DNA of 64,000 bases from Blepharisma stoltei (GCA_914767885.1 CAJZBQ010000021.1:620001-684000); one strand, 5' to 3'; positions 43,535 to 55,104 are shown, numbered from the stretch's first letter. Translations and numbers: made by a program. Notes: generated by a model not told the origin, from the letters alone.

Positions 43535-44239
43535 CTATATAAAGCTTACTGATTTACCCCAACTTTTGCCTTTTCTTACAATTGTTTTCATCTCTTTCCA
43601 AACAGGCCCGCTTGGCGCTACTTGATTGGTTTCCTCTTCATCTCAATAGTCATCTTCAAAAATGCAAGTCATACATGCAAATAGCGTAGAAACTACTAAA
43701 ATTGCTCCTAAAATGCTTCAAACTACTCTAAGTCACACAAAAGGAGTATATTTCTGAGGACAGCCCATATACGTTTTCTTGGAAAATTCTACTTCACAGG
43801 TATCAGTGCGACTTGCAAGCTCAAAATCGTATTCATCATCACTGCAAAGCAATTCAATCGTCGTTTTCTTATAGGTTGCATGCTCATTCCAAGAGTAGCA
43901 CATTTCTTTAGTCCAATATTCTATTGCAATTCCTTTATTATGATGATTTATCCACCTAAACGAAACTTTATCAGTTGTCCCTACAACTTCGCAGTAATCC
44001 GAAAATTTTGATTTTTTTATTGCAGAGGCTTTCTGGCCTTTGCAAGTTTCTTTTAAGTTCGCACCAACATTAAAAATATAAAAGATATCTCCAGCATCCA
44101 CAATATAAGGGTCACTTAATAAACGTTACTTTGGATCTCTCATTAATTCGTCCCAACTAAATTCTTCACTTGTTTCTGGATTCAAGTGATACATAGGGTC
44201 TTCTGCTATCACATAAATAAACAAGAGTGTGATAATCAT
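43535..44239 (-). CDS. Type I membrane protein with MRH/ATG27-like lumenal domain
   Basis: 229 residues after a 15-nt intron. Signal peptide MIITLLFIYVIA, then a Cys-rich lumenal domain (GDIFYIFNVGANLKETC, CYSWNEH, TTIELLCSDDEYDFEL, DTCEVEFSK) resembling mannose-6-phosphate-receptor homology domains, one transmembrane helix (LGAILVVSTLFACMTC) and a short cytoplasmic tail. MRH receptors and Atg27 cycle between Golgi, endosomes and lysosomes. Sugar-binding residues cannot be assigned securely. Confidence 0.75.
44115..44129 (-). other. 15-nt intron
   Basis: Minus-strand GTAACGTTTATTAAG; removal joins RDPN to DPYIVDAG. Confidence 0.8.
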
Positions 44240-44469
44240 AAATGACTAAAATATTTTTGACATTTTTTATCTCAATTATAATAATAAAAATATGATGAAT
44301 ATTCCATCTGAATCTTGAAGATATGGAATTCCCCTCTCTGATCCTTTCATTGCATAAAAATTGTTCTACTTCTATAAATCTAATATAGCATTCCTTAAAT
44401 TCTTATAAATTCGATTAATCTCACTTTTTTGCTCAATTGAAGAATGGCCTACCTTATGGATAATACAAA

Positions 44470-47001
44470 ATGTCTAGTCTGGGCGAAATCTTATTAAACG
44501 CTCAATCGGCAGATCCCAATATCAGAAATGCAGCCTCAGACTTACTTCAAACCCAAAAACAAGCAAACTCTGCAAGCTACATTCTGGATCTTTCCAATGT
44601 GCTAGCTTCTCAAACTGAGCATAAAGTCTCTAGGCAGCTTGCAGGAATCAACCTGAAAAATGTGCTTGCAAATACAAATGATGAAGAATTCTTAATTAAT
44701 GTCTGGGACAAGGTTGACGTAAATACTAAAACAATCATCCGCAATAATACTTTAGGCACTTTGGCAAGTGAAGATAGAGATATCAGATTAAGTGCATCTC
44801 AAGCTGTCGCTGCCATTGCTAAGCGCGACTTATCTAAAGGTGAATGGACTGATATTGTTGGTATTTTGATAGCAAATGCATCAAACGTGAATCTAAATTT
44901 CAGACTCGCCAGCTTAATGACGATGGGGTACATTTGTGAGGGGACCTCTCCAGAAACTCTTAGATCAGACTTGTCAAATGCTATTCTTAGTTCATATGCT
45001 GCAAATATTTCCTCTGAAGAAAATAACCAAGAAGTAAAATTAACAGCCCTTAAAGCTCTTAAAAATTCTTTACAATTCGCCAAAGGAATAATGCAAAATA
45101 ATAATGAGAGAGAATATTTTTTAAATTTAATTTTCCAAGCTTGCGTTTTTCAGAATCAACAAGTAAAAAGAGAAGGCTTTTCAATTTTATGCGAAATTGT
45201 AAGAATTTATTATGATTTTATTTCTCATCAACTGCAAGCAATTGGGAATGTCACATTTGAGGCTATTGCAAAAGAAACCCAAGAAATAGGAGTCATGGCC
45301 TTAGAAGTATGGTACTTAATAGGAGAAACTGAATTAGAAAGATCTGAACAAAATACTCCTGATGCCCCAGTAAGAGGCTATATCATGATGGCTAGCGATT
45401 CTATTGTACCTTTACTGCTAAATAATATAAGTAGGGGAACCTTTGAAGAAGATGAATGGGACCTCAGTAAAGCTTGCGCCTGAACTCTTGGCATAATAAC
45501 TCAGTTGACAAAAGACAAGTGCATAAATTATTCAATCCATTATATCACTTCAAATCTTGCTAATTCAGAGTTAAAGCTCCGTCTCAGCTCGATTATGATT
45601 TTAAGCTCTATTTTAGAAGGTCCTAGCCCAAACAAGCTGATATCATTAATAAACCCTTCACTCCAAAAATTACTCACTCTAATGAGTGATGAATCTCCGC
45701 TTGTGCGTGAAACCACAGCTTGGGCAATTTCAAGAATTTGTGAATATCAATCTTTATCAATAACTCAGCCTTCGACGTTTAACACTTTATTGCAAACTTT
45801 ATTAAACTCACTAAAAGACTGGCCCAAAATTGCGACTCATTGCTGCTGGGCACTGATTAAACTTATTGAGCATACAGCTGAGCTGGGCTACTTTAAAGCG
45901 AATATTTTCGACCACGTTTTGCAAGAACTCTCAGTTGCTGCAACCAGAAAAGACACGTATTCAGCTGAGCATAACCTCGAATTAGCTTCATATACAGCGA
46001 TATCAACTTTAATAGAAAAATCCAGCAAAGACTGCATCCCTCTTATAGCTGCAAAAATTCCTATTTTTATTAGTATGCTTAAACAGTCTGCAGCCCAGCA
46101 AAATAATGATTATTTGCAAGGAGCGTTAGCGTCTTTACTGGGCTCTTGCTTTTTAAAAATTTCTTCTGAAAATATGACTGAGGAGCTCAGCAATTCATTT
46201 ATTGAAGCTTTAATACAAACTTTTACAGTTAGAAATACAGTTTATGGGGAAGGATTGCAAGCTCTTGGAAATTTCGCGGATTTATTACAACAAAGGTTCG
46301 CTGGGTATTTGCAAATGGTTGGGCCATATCTCGCATGGAGCTTACAGAAAACCGATGCTGAAGAATTGTGCTTGGCAGGTACAATTGTGATTGGAGATAT
46401 AGCTAGAGCGTTAGGAGACCAAAGCAAAATCGTGATTGGAGACTTAATTTCACCATTGATAGGCAACTTACAAAATAATTTAGCAAGCTCAAATGTCAAA
46501 ATCAGAAGCATCGAATCACTTGCAGACGTCGCTTCCAATACAAAAGAAGCTTTTGTCCCTTATGCTAGTCAAGCTCTAAGCATCATTGAAGCAGCTGCAA
46601 ACCAATGCATAAAAATCATTAAAGAGCAAGATGATCCAGATCTTTATGAATATTTTGCAAGCCTAAGAGAAGCAATTTTGATTTTCTACGAGAGTTTTAT
46701 ACAAGGATTATTAAGTGGAGGCCAAGGTGAAGTTTTATTGCCATATGCTCCTCTTGTTGTTCAATTTGCCCAAACAGTGACTCAAGATATAATGAAACCA
46801 ACGACAGTAAGTTTTACATAGGAATGCCATAGAGCTGCTATAGGGATTTATGGTGATATTGCTGATGAATTTAAAGAAAGGTCAAGAGAGTTCATTAAAA
46901 CTCAAAACATTTTAAACTATATTCAGAAATTTAAACAATCCAATAACCCAAGGATTAGAGATGTTGCCATTTGGGCATCTACAAAGATTAATTCAATCTA
47001 A
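44470..47001 (+). CDS. KPNB1: Importin subunit beta-1
   Basis: 838 residues after a 15-nt intron (46807-46821), close to the usual 860-880. HEAT-repeat karyopherin: the importin-beta N-terminal domain LLQTQKQANSASYILDLSNVL, KVSRQLAGINLKN, and VRDTTAWAISRICE-like VRETTAWAISRICE, LEGPSPNKL and ALGNFADLLQQRFAGYLQMVGPYL. Binds importin alpha and Ran-GTP to carry cargo through the nuclear pore. TGA encodes Trp in SKACAWTLGIIT. In a cell with two kinds of nuclei such karyopherins may be nucleus-selective, but nothing here shows which. No IES. Confidence 0.95.
46807..46821 (+). other. 15-nt intron in importin beta
   Basis: GTAAGTTTTACATAG; splicing joins MKPTT to ECHRAAIGIYGDIAD. Confidence 0.9.
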
Positions 47002-47035
47002 AATTAAAATTTGATCAGTAAATTATTATCAAAAC

Positions 47036-47851
47036 TTAGCTTGATATAACATCACTGTATTTTGATAAAATTTTCTTCATATCGTTGTCGATTCTTTCTC
47101 TTTCTGTTCGTTTTCTTTCCAACTCTGCAACCATTTCAGCTCTTTTTGCATTTACAATGTTTTGGGCTTCTTCAGCAGCTTGCTTCTCTATTTCAACTCT
47201 AATGGCTTTTTGCTTTTCTTTATTAAGCTCTAGCTCTTCTTGAATTTCTTTATCCACACTATTAAAAGAACTCCCTTCAATCAAATCTTCTTCTCCAGCC
47301 CGAATTCCGAATTTTTTACTAAAATCATGACTTTCCTCATCAACTTTTGTGAAAAAGTCATTATTTTCTTCGATTTCTTGGGCGTGTTCGTGGCTTTCCT
47401 CAAGTTTCTGTACAAATCCATAATTTTCTCCGGCTTCTTGGATAGGCTCATGGCTTTCCTCAAATTTCTTTACAAATACATAATTTTCTTCCTGAATCCC
47501 TATTTCTTTGTTTGCCTCAATTACTTGGTAAATTTCTGTAGGCTTAACTGGAGACTCAAATGCATTTTCTTTTACCTCGATTTTTGTTGGACTATTCGTA
47601 ATAACTTGCTCACTTAAAATTGCTGGAGCCAAAACTTCACTGTCAATTTTTTCTAAAGGTCTTTCAGTGCCTAAACTTTCTTTAGTCTGCTGTAACGTTT
47701 GATTTCTTCTTGATGTAAGGCTTTTACGACTTTTCTTTTTAAGTAATTCTTTTTTAAATGATAATTGAAAGCCGTCTTCGACAGATTTGGGAAGATTAAA
47801 GTCAAGCGATATTTGACGCTCTAAAGGTCTGGTTGGAGCTCCGCATCCCAT
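47036..47851 (-). CDS. Putatively myristoylated repeat/coiled-coil protein
   Basis: 271 residues beginning MGCGAPTRP, a good N-myristoylation/palmitoylation signal (Gly2, Cys3). Residues 118-180 hold three imperfect ~20-residue repeats of the form ENYxFVxKxEESHExxxE. A charged coiled coil (ELNKEKQKAIRVEIEKQAAEE, AELERKRTERERID) ends the protein. No known domain. Probably membrane-anchored. Confidence 0.65.
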   Translation of the reverse strand: MGCGAPTRPLERQISLDFNLPKSVEDGFQLSFKKELLKKKSRKSLTSRRNQTLQQTKESLGTERPLEKIDSEVLAPAILSEQVITNSPTKIEVKENAFESPVKPTEIYQVIEANKEIGIQEENYVFVKKFEESHEPIQEAGENYGFVQKLEESHEHAQEIEENNDFFTKVDEESHDFSKKFGIRAGEEDLIEGSSFNSVDKEIQEELELNKEKQKAIRVEIEKQAAEEAQNIVNAKRAEMVAELERKRTERERIDNDMKKILSKYSDVISS

Positions 47852-47895
47852 TGTTAAATTTTAATTAGAAATCATATGTCAGAAAAATAATTATT

Positions 47896-48519
47896 ATGCT
47901 CACAAATAAAACTGAATTTAGACTCAAAATTCTGGGGCTGTGGATTTTCGTGGGGCTGTGCATTTTAACGAGCTCGCTGACGATAAAATATTGGTTTTAT
48001 TTGGATGAAATAGGATTTAATGTGATTGGGACTAATTTATTTCAATTGTCAGATACTGTGTCATTTCATGAAGATTGTATGACTTATCTAAGTTTTTCTA
48101 ATGGATTTCATTGCTTATGTGAGAAAGATCTATGTGAGACTTTAGGAAATCTTTATATAATTGGAAAGGTTCAAATTTCGGTGATTTTTTTGGCGATTCC
48201 ATCAATAATTTGCCAAATTATGAATATCAGAAGGAAGATATGGAGAATTGAAGAAAGAGCCCAGCTGCAGCCTTCATTTTTTGATAATGATATCGTGCAC
48301 TTTATTTCTCCTTTATTTATTCTAGGAAGCTTAATTGTTTGGACTGCCTTAGCTTGCTATATAGGTCCAGAAACAGGAAGAAACCTATGAAATTCAGGGA
48401 CTTTTAGAATCGGTCCAGCTTGCAAAAACGCTATTGTCTCAGGACTAATGTTGGGATGGGGTTGTTTTTATTATTTTCATACAGTTAGAAAAGATTATCG
48501 TAATGAATTTTTTGGATAA
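47896..48519 (+). CDS. Four-pass membrane protein, unknown function
   Basis: 207 residues with one TGA Trp (GRNLWNSGT). Hydrophobic helices at about 12-30, 95-113, 140-160 and 172-190; a Cys-containing extracellular loop (EDCMTYLSFSNGFHCLCEKDLC) between the first two. Similar overall plan to tetraspan proteins but without family signatures. Divergent from the preceding gene, 44 bp apart. Confidence 0.6.
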
Positions 48520-48817
48520 TATTATATAAGTCATAAAGGGTAAAATGGTCACTAAAACAAATATTCGAATGAGCACAAAAATATCAAAAATAAGATTTAG
48601 AAGAGTCATTTAAGCTAAAATTAAAATTTTTTAGATATAGTTGATACATAAGAAAAAATAGTAGCAGAAATTAAGAAGAAAATTTATAAACAATTCTATT
48701 TGAGCACCAAATAAAATTCTTAAATTGTCATTTTTCTATATTCTGTGTTTGCTACTTTGCAATTAATCTTATGGCTTGTTTAATTAAAAAAATTGAATTT
48801 AATTAATATTTCACTCC

Positions 48818-50948
48818 ATGAAAGGATTCAAGAAGCTGTTTAACAAGAAGGATAAAGATCACAACCTTCAGCAAGAGCAAGCACACAATTCGCTCCCTCA
48901 AGCACCTCAACAGTCTCAACCACCTCAAGAAGGGTATGTAACAATGGATAGCTCATCTCTTTATAATATGCCTGCTTCTGATCTTGTTGAAATCATTTAT
49001 AAATATGATTCCGAGGTAAAACACTTGAATCAGCAAATCTCAACTGATTCGGAGCAGCTTGCACAGTTCAAAAAGGATTTCCCTGATCTACAGGAGAAGC
49101 TGGCATTATTTAAGAAGCACTCTGAAGAATTGCAAAGCGAATTGAGCAAGGTAGAGGCTGAGCTTGCAGATACACAGACTTCACTTGAAAATAGAAAAGC
49201 TGAGCTGGATTTGACAAAGAGCCAGCTCGTTTCAAAGGACGAGCTTTTAGCTAATTATAGAAAGCAAGTAGAAGACTTTCAAACGCAAATATCAGAACTT
49301 GAAAATCAAAGTATACAAATTCCAGAATCCACTGGGAATTGTTGCACTGACAGAGAAGCTGAAATCGCAAAACTTCGCTCAGAAATTTCTAAATTAAAAT
49401 CAAGCTTATCTGAGTCTAACAAGCTAGGCCAAGAAGTCCAGGAATTGAGAATCACTAATAAAATGCTTGAATCAGAGATTGCCAAAATGTCGATACAAAA
49501 TGAAAACAATAGTAGCCAAATAAAAAATCTCAATGAAAAAATAGTTCAAATAGAAAAACTAAAGCAAGAAATTGAAATAGAATGCCACAAGAGACAAATT
49601 AATTTAGATTCTCTAGAAAGAGAGCTTTCTAGAATGCAATTTCAAAAAGAATCAATGGAAACTGAAATCCGCGCTTTAAGAGAAAATTTGAGCATAAAAG
49701 AAAAAAAATACAATAAAAAGCAAAGTAAAATCGAGATAATGCAGGATCAGCTTTCAGAGAAAACAAATGAAATTTATAAGCTCAAGCATGAATTAGAGAC
49801 AGGGAAACATAACAGCCAAGTTGAAATATATCAAATAATTGAAAGCCATAAAAAAGAAATGACTAGTCTTGAAAATCAATATAAGCAAAAAATAGCCCAA
49901 TTGGAAAATGCAATCATTGAGAGTAAAAAAGGAGAAAATAACGGAAATGACAAATACCTGGAAAAAATCAGCATTTTTGAGCAGCAAAATAAAGAATACA
50001 ACTTGAAACTGACAGAATTAAACGAAATTCACAGAGATCTCTCATTGAAAATTTTAGATCTAGAAAAAGAAAACAAAGCATTAGAAGAGAGTTTAAAAAA
50101 GTCCCAGCACAAGCGAGAACTTGCTAGACAAGAAGTGATTAGGTTATCGCAAAAACTAGAACAAAAAAACTCTGAAGTGAAGTCTATGCCATCTCCTACA
50201 AAGAATGAAAACTTCGATTTCAAATTATCTGCATCAGAGTTATCAAAGTACGAATTGAAAGCATTATAGCAATTGCCCGAGGATGGCGCTATCTTGCGCC
50301 ATCTTCGGGCAATTCAAAAATGGCCCCACACCGGGAATCGAACCCACGTGTGGGGCCATTTTTGGTGTGTGGCCAACATCGACTTACACGCACCAAAAAT
50401 GGCCCCACACGTGGGTTCGATTTCCGGTGTGGGGCCATTTTTTTGGATTGCCCGAGGATGGCGCAAGATAGCGCCATCCTCGGGCAATTCCTATATCCCT
50501 ATTTAAACTCGAGCTTGAAGCTTTATATAAAATGCTTATGAAAATCATGATGAGTTCTAATACAACCCAGAAAAATGGGTCATTTATATACAGTATAAGA
50601 AGTGACGAGTTTTCAAATCTAGAGCAGAAGCTTAATAACATTGTCATGCAAGTCCATGAAGCTTTAGACTCTCCTGAAGCTCATATTCAAACTGCTCCTG
50701 CTGAAAATGTAAATTCATGGTCATCTAAGCTAACAAGCGCAGTTTCGATTGTTAAGAGGGGAATGAGTGATAGAGGACCTGTAAAATTATTTTCTTGCAT
50801 GTCTTCGCAAGAAGAATCAAAAGGAAATATGATACCAAAAACTTCCCAAGGTAGGAGGCTAATAAGCAATACAGGAGGACCACGATCGGCAACCCCTGGA
50901 TTACAAGAACAAGAAAGAAATGGAAGAAAAAAGCCAGCTGAAGTGTAA
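48818..50948 (+). CDS. Golgin-like long coiled-coil protein, split by a palindromic IES
   Basis: 633 residues after removal of 50265-50493. The N-terminus is basic (MKGFKKLFNKKDKDHN), then Gln/Pro-rich, then coiled coil through residue ~480 and a Ser-rich C-terminal tail. Removal of the IES joins SKYELKAL to SLFKLELEALYKMLMKI in frame, after which EFSNLEQKLNNIV continues the heptads. Likely a tether or cytoskeletal protein; no GRIP or other targeting domain is visible. Confidence 0.75.
50265..50493. mobile_element. Nested palindromic IES, 229 bp, with a tRNA T-arm-like motif
   Basis: Ends are TATAGCAATTGCCCGAGG and its near-perfect inverse. Four hairpins are stacked symmetrically: two with GCCCGAGGATGGCGC stems and two with TGGCCCCACAC stems. 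The inner pair contain GGGTTCGATTTCC / GGGAATCGAACCC, matching the pol III B-box/T-arm consensus. TA 50265-50266 and TA 50494-50495 give exact frame restoration. Confidence 0.92.
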
Positions 50949-51070
50949 TGTGAATTAAATTATTTATTTATTTTGAAGATTAAAATAAATATTATTTATT
51001 AGACTGATTCCATAAAGAACTACGCCATTGTTAATTATTCGATCTTTTTCCTATATCTTAATATTAATTC

Positions 51071-51811
51071 CTACAAATATGAAAGAACTTGCCTTTCCTT
51101 CATATCATAGTAGCTAAAATCATCAAGAAGACTTTTATACTTACTCAATTTTGTAAACTCCTTAAGAATTTTGCAGCCTAATTTCACTGAGATTTCTTCA
51201 GAATCTGGTATTGAATCAAAATTGTTATAATTTAACTTAATTTGTTTCAGTCTTTTTTCATGCAAATCCTTAACAAATATCCATCTTACACCAAAATACC
51301 CCAAATTGCTGAAATTCGGGTACCATCCATTGAATCTCGCAGTAAAGTTAACGGCTGAAATCATTTCTGCGCATCCTACTAACATTCCTGAATTTATAAC
51401 TGAAAAAAACAAATAAATCGGCATCATTCCATTTGCTTCTCTAAAAACATGGTTCATTTTGTTATTGTTTTCATACGAACTTGTCCAAATTCCATATTTG
51501 ACTGATTTGTGCACATCGTCTTCGCATTGAGATTTCATAATAAAAAACCGAGCATTCATAAGATTGCACTCAAAATCTTGAGGATTCAATTGTTGAAGCT
51601 CTTGAGATGTGATAGGAGGAATATCTGAAACATCCAAGGCTTGCAAAGGAGTTTTCGCACGAGAACTAACGGAAAGGAGCTCTGTATCGGCAGGCCCTTG
51701 CTGCTGGACATATGATGGATAATAAGGGGGAAACCATACGCCAGAATGGTATTGAGGAGAGTACCAGGGAACGTAGCAGGGTAAATAATACGCATCTCGA
51801 GGGAAATCCAT
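51071..51811 (-). CDS. YTH-domain m6A reader
   Basis: 246 residues. N-terminal Tyr/Pro-rich region (PCYVPWYSPQYHSGVWFPPYYPSYV) and C-terminal YTH domain: ARFFIMKSQCEDDVHKSVKYGIWTSS, MLVGCAEMISAVNF, FGVRWIFVKDLHEKRLKQIK. YTH proteins bind N6-methyladenosine in RNA. The first and second cage tryptophans are at KYGIWTS and NGWYPN; the usual third aromatic/Leu position lies in FSNLGYF and is not a Trp. Closest to the YTHDF group by sequence order. Confidence 0.92.
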   Translation of the reverse strand: MDFPRDAYYLPCYVPWYSPQYHSGVWFPPYYPSYVQQQGPADTELLSVSSRAKTPLQALDVSDIPPITSQELQQLNPQDFECNLMNARFFIMKSQCEDDVHKSVKYGIWTSSYENNNKMNHVFREANGMMPIYLFFSVINSGMLVGCAEMISAVNFTARFNGWYPNFSNLGYFGVRWIFVKDLHEKRLKQIKLNYNNFDSIPDSEEISVKLGCKILKEFTKLSKYKSLLDDFSYYDMKERQVLSYL

Positions 51812-52099
51812 TTTTAATTGGAAAATGAAAAGAATTTAAAATTTTAATTAGAAATGCAAGGGCTATTATTAAAGAAACAATAAATATAAGAAAAGGATTC
51901 AAATTAGCATAAGATTATTGCTATTAATTATAAAAGAAAAACATTTAATTATGATTAACAAAGAATTATGAATCAAGTCTTAGTATCTAGAAGAAATATT
52001 TTTTAGTAATAAAAGACCTATTAATGCTATTTTATTAGTAAGATTTGATTATTACTTATAAAATTAGACATCTTAATATGCGCTCATAAATAAAGGTAA

Positions 52100-53049
52100 A
52101 TGGATTCATATTTGCCTTTAGTCATTCCAAGGGCTAATCCTATTACTCTTTATTATCGTGTCCACCAGACTAATCCTGAAACCACATTATTTGTATGCTC
52201 CCTTGAAAAGCCATTGAAAAAGCCAAGAGTAAAGAAATGGTTTTCCTTTTGTGGCAAAATAAAATCCATCGAGACAGGAGAAATGACCAAAAAGAACCAA
52301 CAAATTTACTATGCAACAGTAGAATTTAAGAAAAAGATTTCATTGAAGAAATCCTTGGATAATGTCTGGCTTAATCAAAAAATTGAAGAATTGTATGGAA
52401 ACAAAGAAATGGAAGTAGAGCCAGAAATTGATGATAAAATGGCTGAGCATATAGCTAAAATGGAAGAAGGTGGGTTTACAATGGTATTACCTAACTCCAC
52501 CTCTCCGTGAGCGAACAAAGCCATAGGAAAAATCCCTATTTTTTTGCCCAAAAACTGCCCTCATTGAGCGAACAAAAATTTTTTATGAAAAAAAAATTGA
52601 TATATAAATTATAATATTATAATGAAATCGTTAGCTAATTCTTGTAATATTTTAAGCAGCTTACATTTTAAAACACATATTTTGCATATTAAATTAATTT
52701 TTAGTTCTCAATTTTTACAAATTGGAATTTTTAAATTTTGAAAGAAAAAAAAATTCTATAAAATTTATATATAAATTTTTTAAAACAAAAAATTAACACC
52801 CCACCCCCTCCATGAGCGAACAAAAATTTTTTTGTTCGCTCACGGGGGGGAGATAAGAAAACCAAGAAAAATAAATATAATATTGCAGCTGTTCCAGAAA
52901 GCATGGATGTGGAATTAAGCAAAAAGAGACCAAGATCTGAGGCCACAAATTTTTACAATTTCCAAGTAGAAGAAGGAAAATCATTGAAAAGAATGAAAGC
53001 TGATGAAGAAGTTGTAGAAAAGAAGAAAAAGAAAAAAGAAAAAGAATAA
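52100..53049 (+). CDS. RRP7: RRP7-like ribosome biogenesis factor, split by an IES
   Basis: 195 residues after removing 52492-52853. An RRM-like N-terminal part (TLFVCSLEKPLKK, WFSFCGKIKSIETG, YYATVEFKKKISLKKSL) precedes the family C-terminal motif GFTMVLP..., then ATNFYNFQVEE and a Lys-rich tail. RRP7 acts in early 40S assembly (UTP-C module). The family usually ends with a longer helix (FEEDKKRI..LKAARKF); here the tail is truncated to poly-Lys/Glu, so a divergent member. Confidence 0.75.
52492..52853 (+). mobile_element. IES/MITE, CCGTGAGCGAAC family, 362 bp
   Basis: CTAACTCCACCTCTCCGTGAG on the left and CACGGGGGGGAGATAAG on the right. Excision joins FTMVLP to KKTKKNKYNI. Confidence 0.88.
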
Positions 53050-53291
53050 ATTTTATCATAATATTTATATTTCATGAATTTCAATTTGTTAATATTTATA
53101 TCTTTTAAAATTATTCCATTTTTTAACATTTTAAGCAATTTATAATTATTGAAAGTTCTTTATCAATTAATTTACAAACACAGACACAAACAATTTTAAG
53201 AAATTCTAGGATGGTTTTAATGATTTTATTAATAATTATGATAAAATATTACCAAATTTGGTTGAAATAATTCTAATGAAAGTATAGTAAA

Positions 53292-54673
53292 ATGTCTTCA
53301 AAGAAAGTAGATAATCATCCAGAGGTTTCAGCTCAGCCTCCTAAAGTCTTATTAGATAGACGCACAATTGCTCCAATTTTATCATTAGATTTTGGTATTC
53401 AAGTTTTAAATCTAGAGTCTGACCTTGAAAAATATCCAAGTGCCATGACAGTGCATGAACTTGTGAATTTATATTCACAAGCAATTGAATATTATGAATA
53501 TTATAAAGATCCAAAGCATTTTGATTATGAAAATAAACTTCATACACTTTTAGTCAGGCCAGATATTATCTCACTTGTTGAATCTGATGGCATTGTACGA
53601 AAAAGAAGAATGACAATAGAATTCCCAGCTCCTTCATCGAAAAATTATGAAGCAGTTAAAGCTCAAAGAAAAGAAGAAAGCCAAGCAAAAGATAATGCCT
53701 TGTCTGAAAAACTTGATAAAATGATTCAAGCTCCAGAAAAGGCCGAAAAATCTTTAGTTCGTATAGAAAATAACCGAGACAAAAGAGACAAAGAAGCCTC
53801 TTCAAAAATTTTTTCTGATTTTAACTCCCAAGATGAAAATCTTAATAGAAGACTTTCATCAAGGAAAAAATTAAAAGAAAATAAAAAAAATCTGTCAAGG
53901 TCACGAATTTCCTCAGCCAACTCATCAGATTTTGATATAAGCGATCTAATTTCCACTGGAATAGATTCTGTAAACTCAAGCATGGCGATTCCAGCATCAG
54001 ATAACTCAAAAACAGAGAGATCTGAATTGGTATCTCAGTATGAAAGTCTTATAGAAGAAATTCTTGAAAAAGGTTGCCAAGAAGAAGCTCTTGTTATTTC
54101 AGAAATTAAAATTAAATACAAAAATCAGCTGACTCCCCCCCCCCGTGAGTGAACAAAACCATTTAGAAAAATCCCTATTTTTTGCCCAAAAACCCACCCT
54201 CCGTGAGTGAACAAAAATTTTTTTAATAGAAAAATTTTTTATGGAAAAAGATTTTGATATATAAATGATAATTAGTATAATGAAATATAGAGCTAATTCT
54301 GTTTAATTTTAAACGAATTGCTTTTTAAAACATAAATTTTATAAATTAAATTAATTTTTGCTTTCCAATTTTTGCGAATTAGGATTTTTTTAAATTTCGA
54401 AAAAAAATATTTTTTATAAAATTTATATATAAATTTTGTTAAAAAAAAAAAAAAAATTAACCCCTCTCCGTGAGTGAACAAAATTTTTTTGTTCACTCAC
54501 GGAGGGGGGGAGTGAGAGTTATGGAAGAATCAGGGAGAATTGGGAAAAGTGTTAAAGATGATATGAAAGAAAAAGTTAGAGCTGAAGTAAAAAATTCAAT
54601 AAAAATCCTGAAGGAAAAAAGAAAAGAAGAAATCCATCAATTAAAAGAAAAATTCCGAAGCCAGCTAAGTTAA
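53292..54673 (+). CDS. Ser/Lys-rich coiled-coil protein, split by a non-TA IES
   Basis: 332 residues after removing 54130-54512. N-terminal ~110 residues look globular (LDRRTIAPILSLDFGIQVLN, HELVNLYSQAIEYYEYY); the rest is basic Ser-rich linker (NLSRSRISSANSSDFD) and C-terminal coiled coil (EEILEKGCQEEALVISEIK, MKEKVRAEVKNSIKILKEK). The IES removal joins KYKNQL to RVMEESGRIGK. No family identified. Confidence 0.65.
54130..54512 (+). mobile_element. IES/MITE, CCGTGAGTGAAC family, 383 bp, flanked by TGA not TA
   Basis: Left flank CAGCTGACTCCCC, right flank GGGGGGAGTGAGAG; the direct repeat is TGA at 54130-54132 and 54513-54515. Removal between the TGAs restores the frame. Body is nearly identical to the copy at 34139. 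Confidence 0.88.
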
Positions 54674-54741
54674 AAAAAATTTACTGTGCTAACTATATAA
54701 TTAATGTATTTTGTAAATATAGTTATTAGAATATAATTTTG

Positions 54742-55104
54742 ATGTGGGGTCCGTTATTAAGAAAACTATTGATGACTTATGGGATGAAGTATGCAAAGAC
54801 TTTTATAGTTGCAACTGTTAGAGCTTTAGAGAGTAAGATATACTTAGAATCTGGATATCAACCCCAAAAATTCTTTGAAGAAATGCTATCTAAGACAACC
54901 TTTTCTAAAACTGCTTTTAATCGCCCAATGACAACAGAAGAAGCTCTAAAAATTCTTAATGTCCAAAGCCATTCAACTAAAGAAGAAATTGAAGAAAACT
55001 TCAAAACGTTATATGGAAAAAATAGCTCTGAGAAAGGAGGATCAGTCTATATACAATGCAAAGTTATGAGTGCTAAAGATCATTTGCTAAATAATAAGGA
55101 ATAA
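54742..55104 (+). CDS. PAM16: PAM16/TIM16 mitochondrial import motor subunit
   Basis: 120 residues. The N-terminal YAKTFIVATVRAL helix and the J-like region TTEEALKILNVQSHSTKEEIEENFKTLYG and GGSVYIQCKVMSAKDHL match TIM16/Magmas. It lacks the HPD motif of true J-proteins, as expected: TIM16 pairs with PAM18/TIM14 and tunes mtHsp70 in protein import. ATG at 54742 is chosen over the upstream TTG. Confidence 0.93.
   Translation: MWGPLLRKLLMTYGMKYAKTFIVATVRALESKIYLESGYQPQKFFEEMLSKTTFSKTAFNRPMTTEEALKILNVQSHSTKEEIEENFKTLYGKNSSEKGGSVYIQCKVMSAKDHLLNNKE

Noticed and set aside
50310-50440. A functional tRNA gene in the palindrome
   Set aside because: Only a T-arm-like segment is present; no anticodon arm or D-arm can be drawn.
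50265-50493. Overlapping ORFs of 60-87 codons on both strands
   Set aside because: They arise from the palindromic IES, mirror each other on the two strands and have no homology; the host gene reads through after excision.
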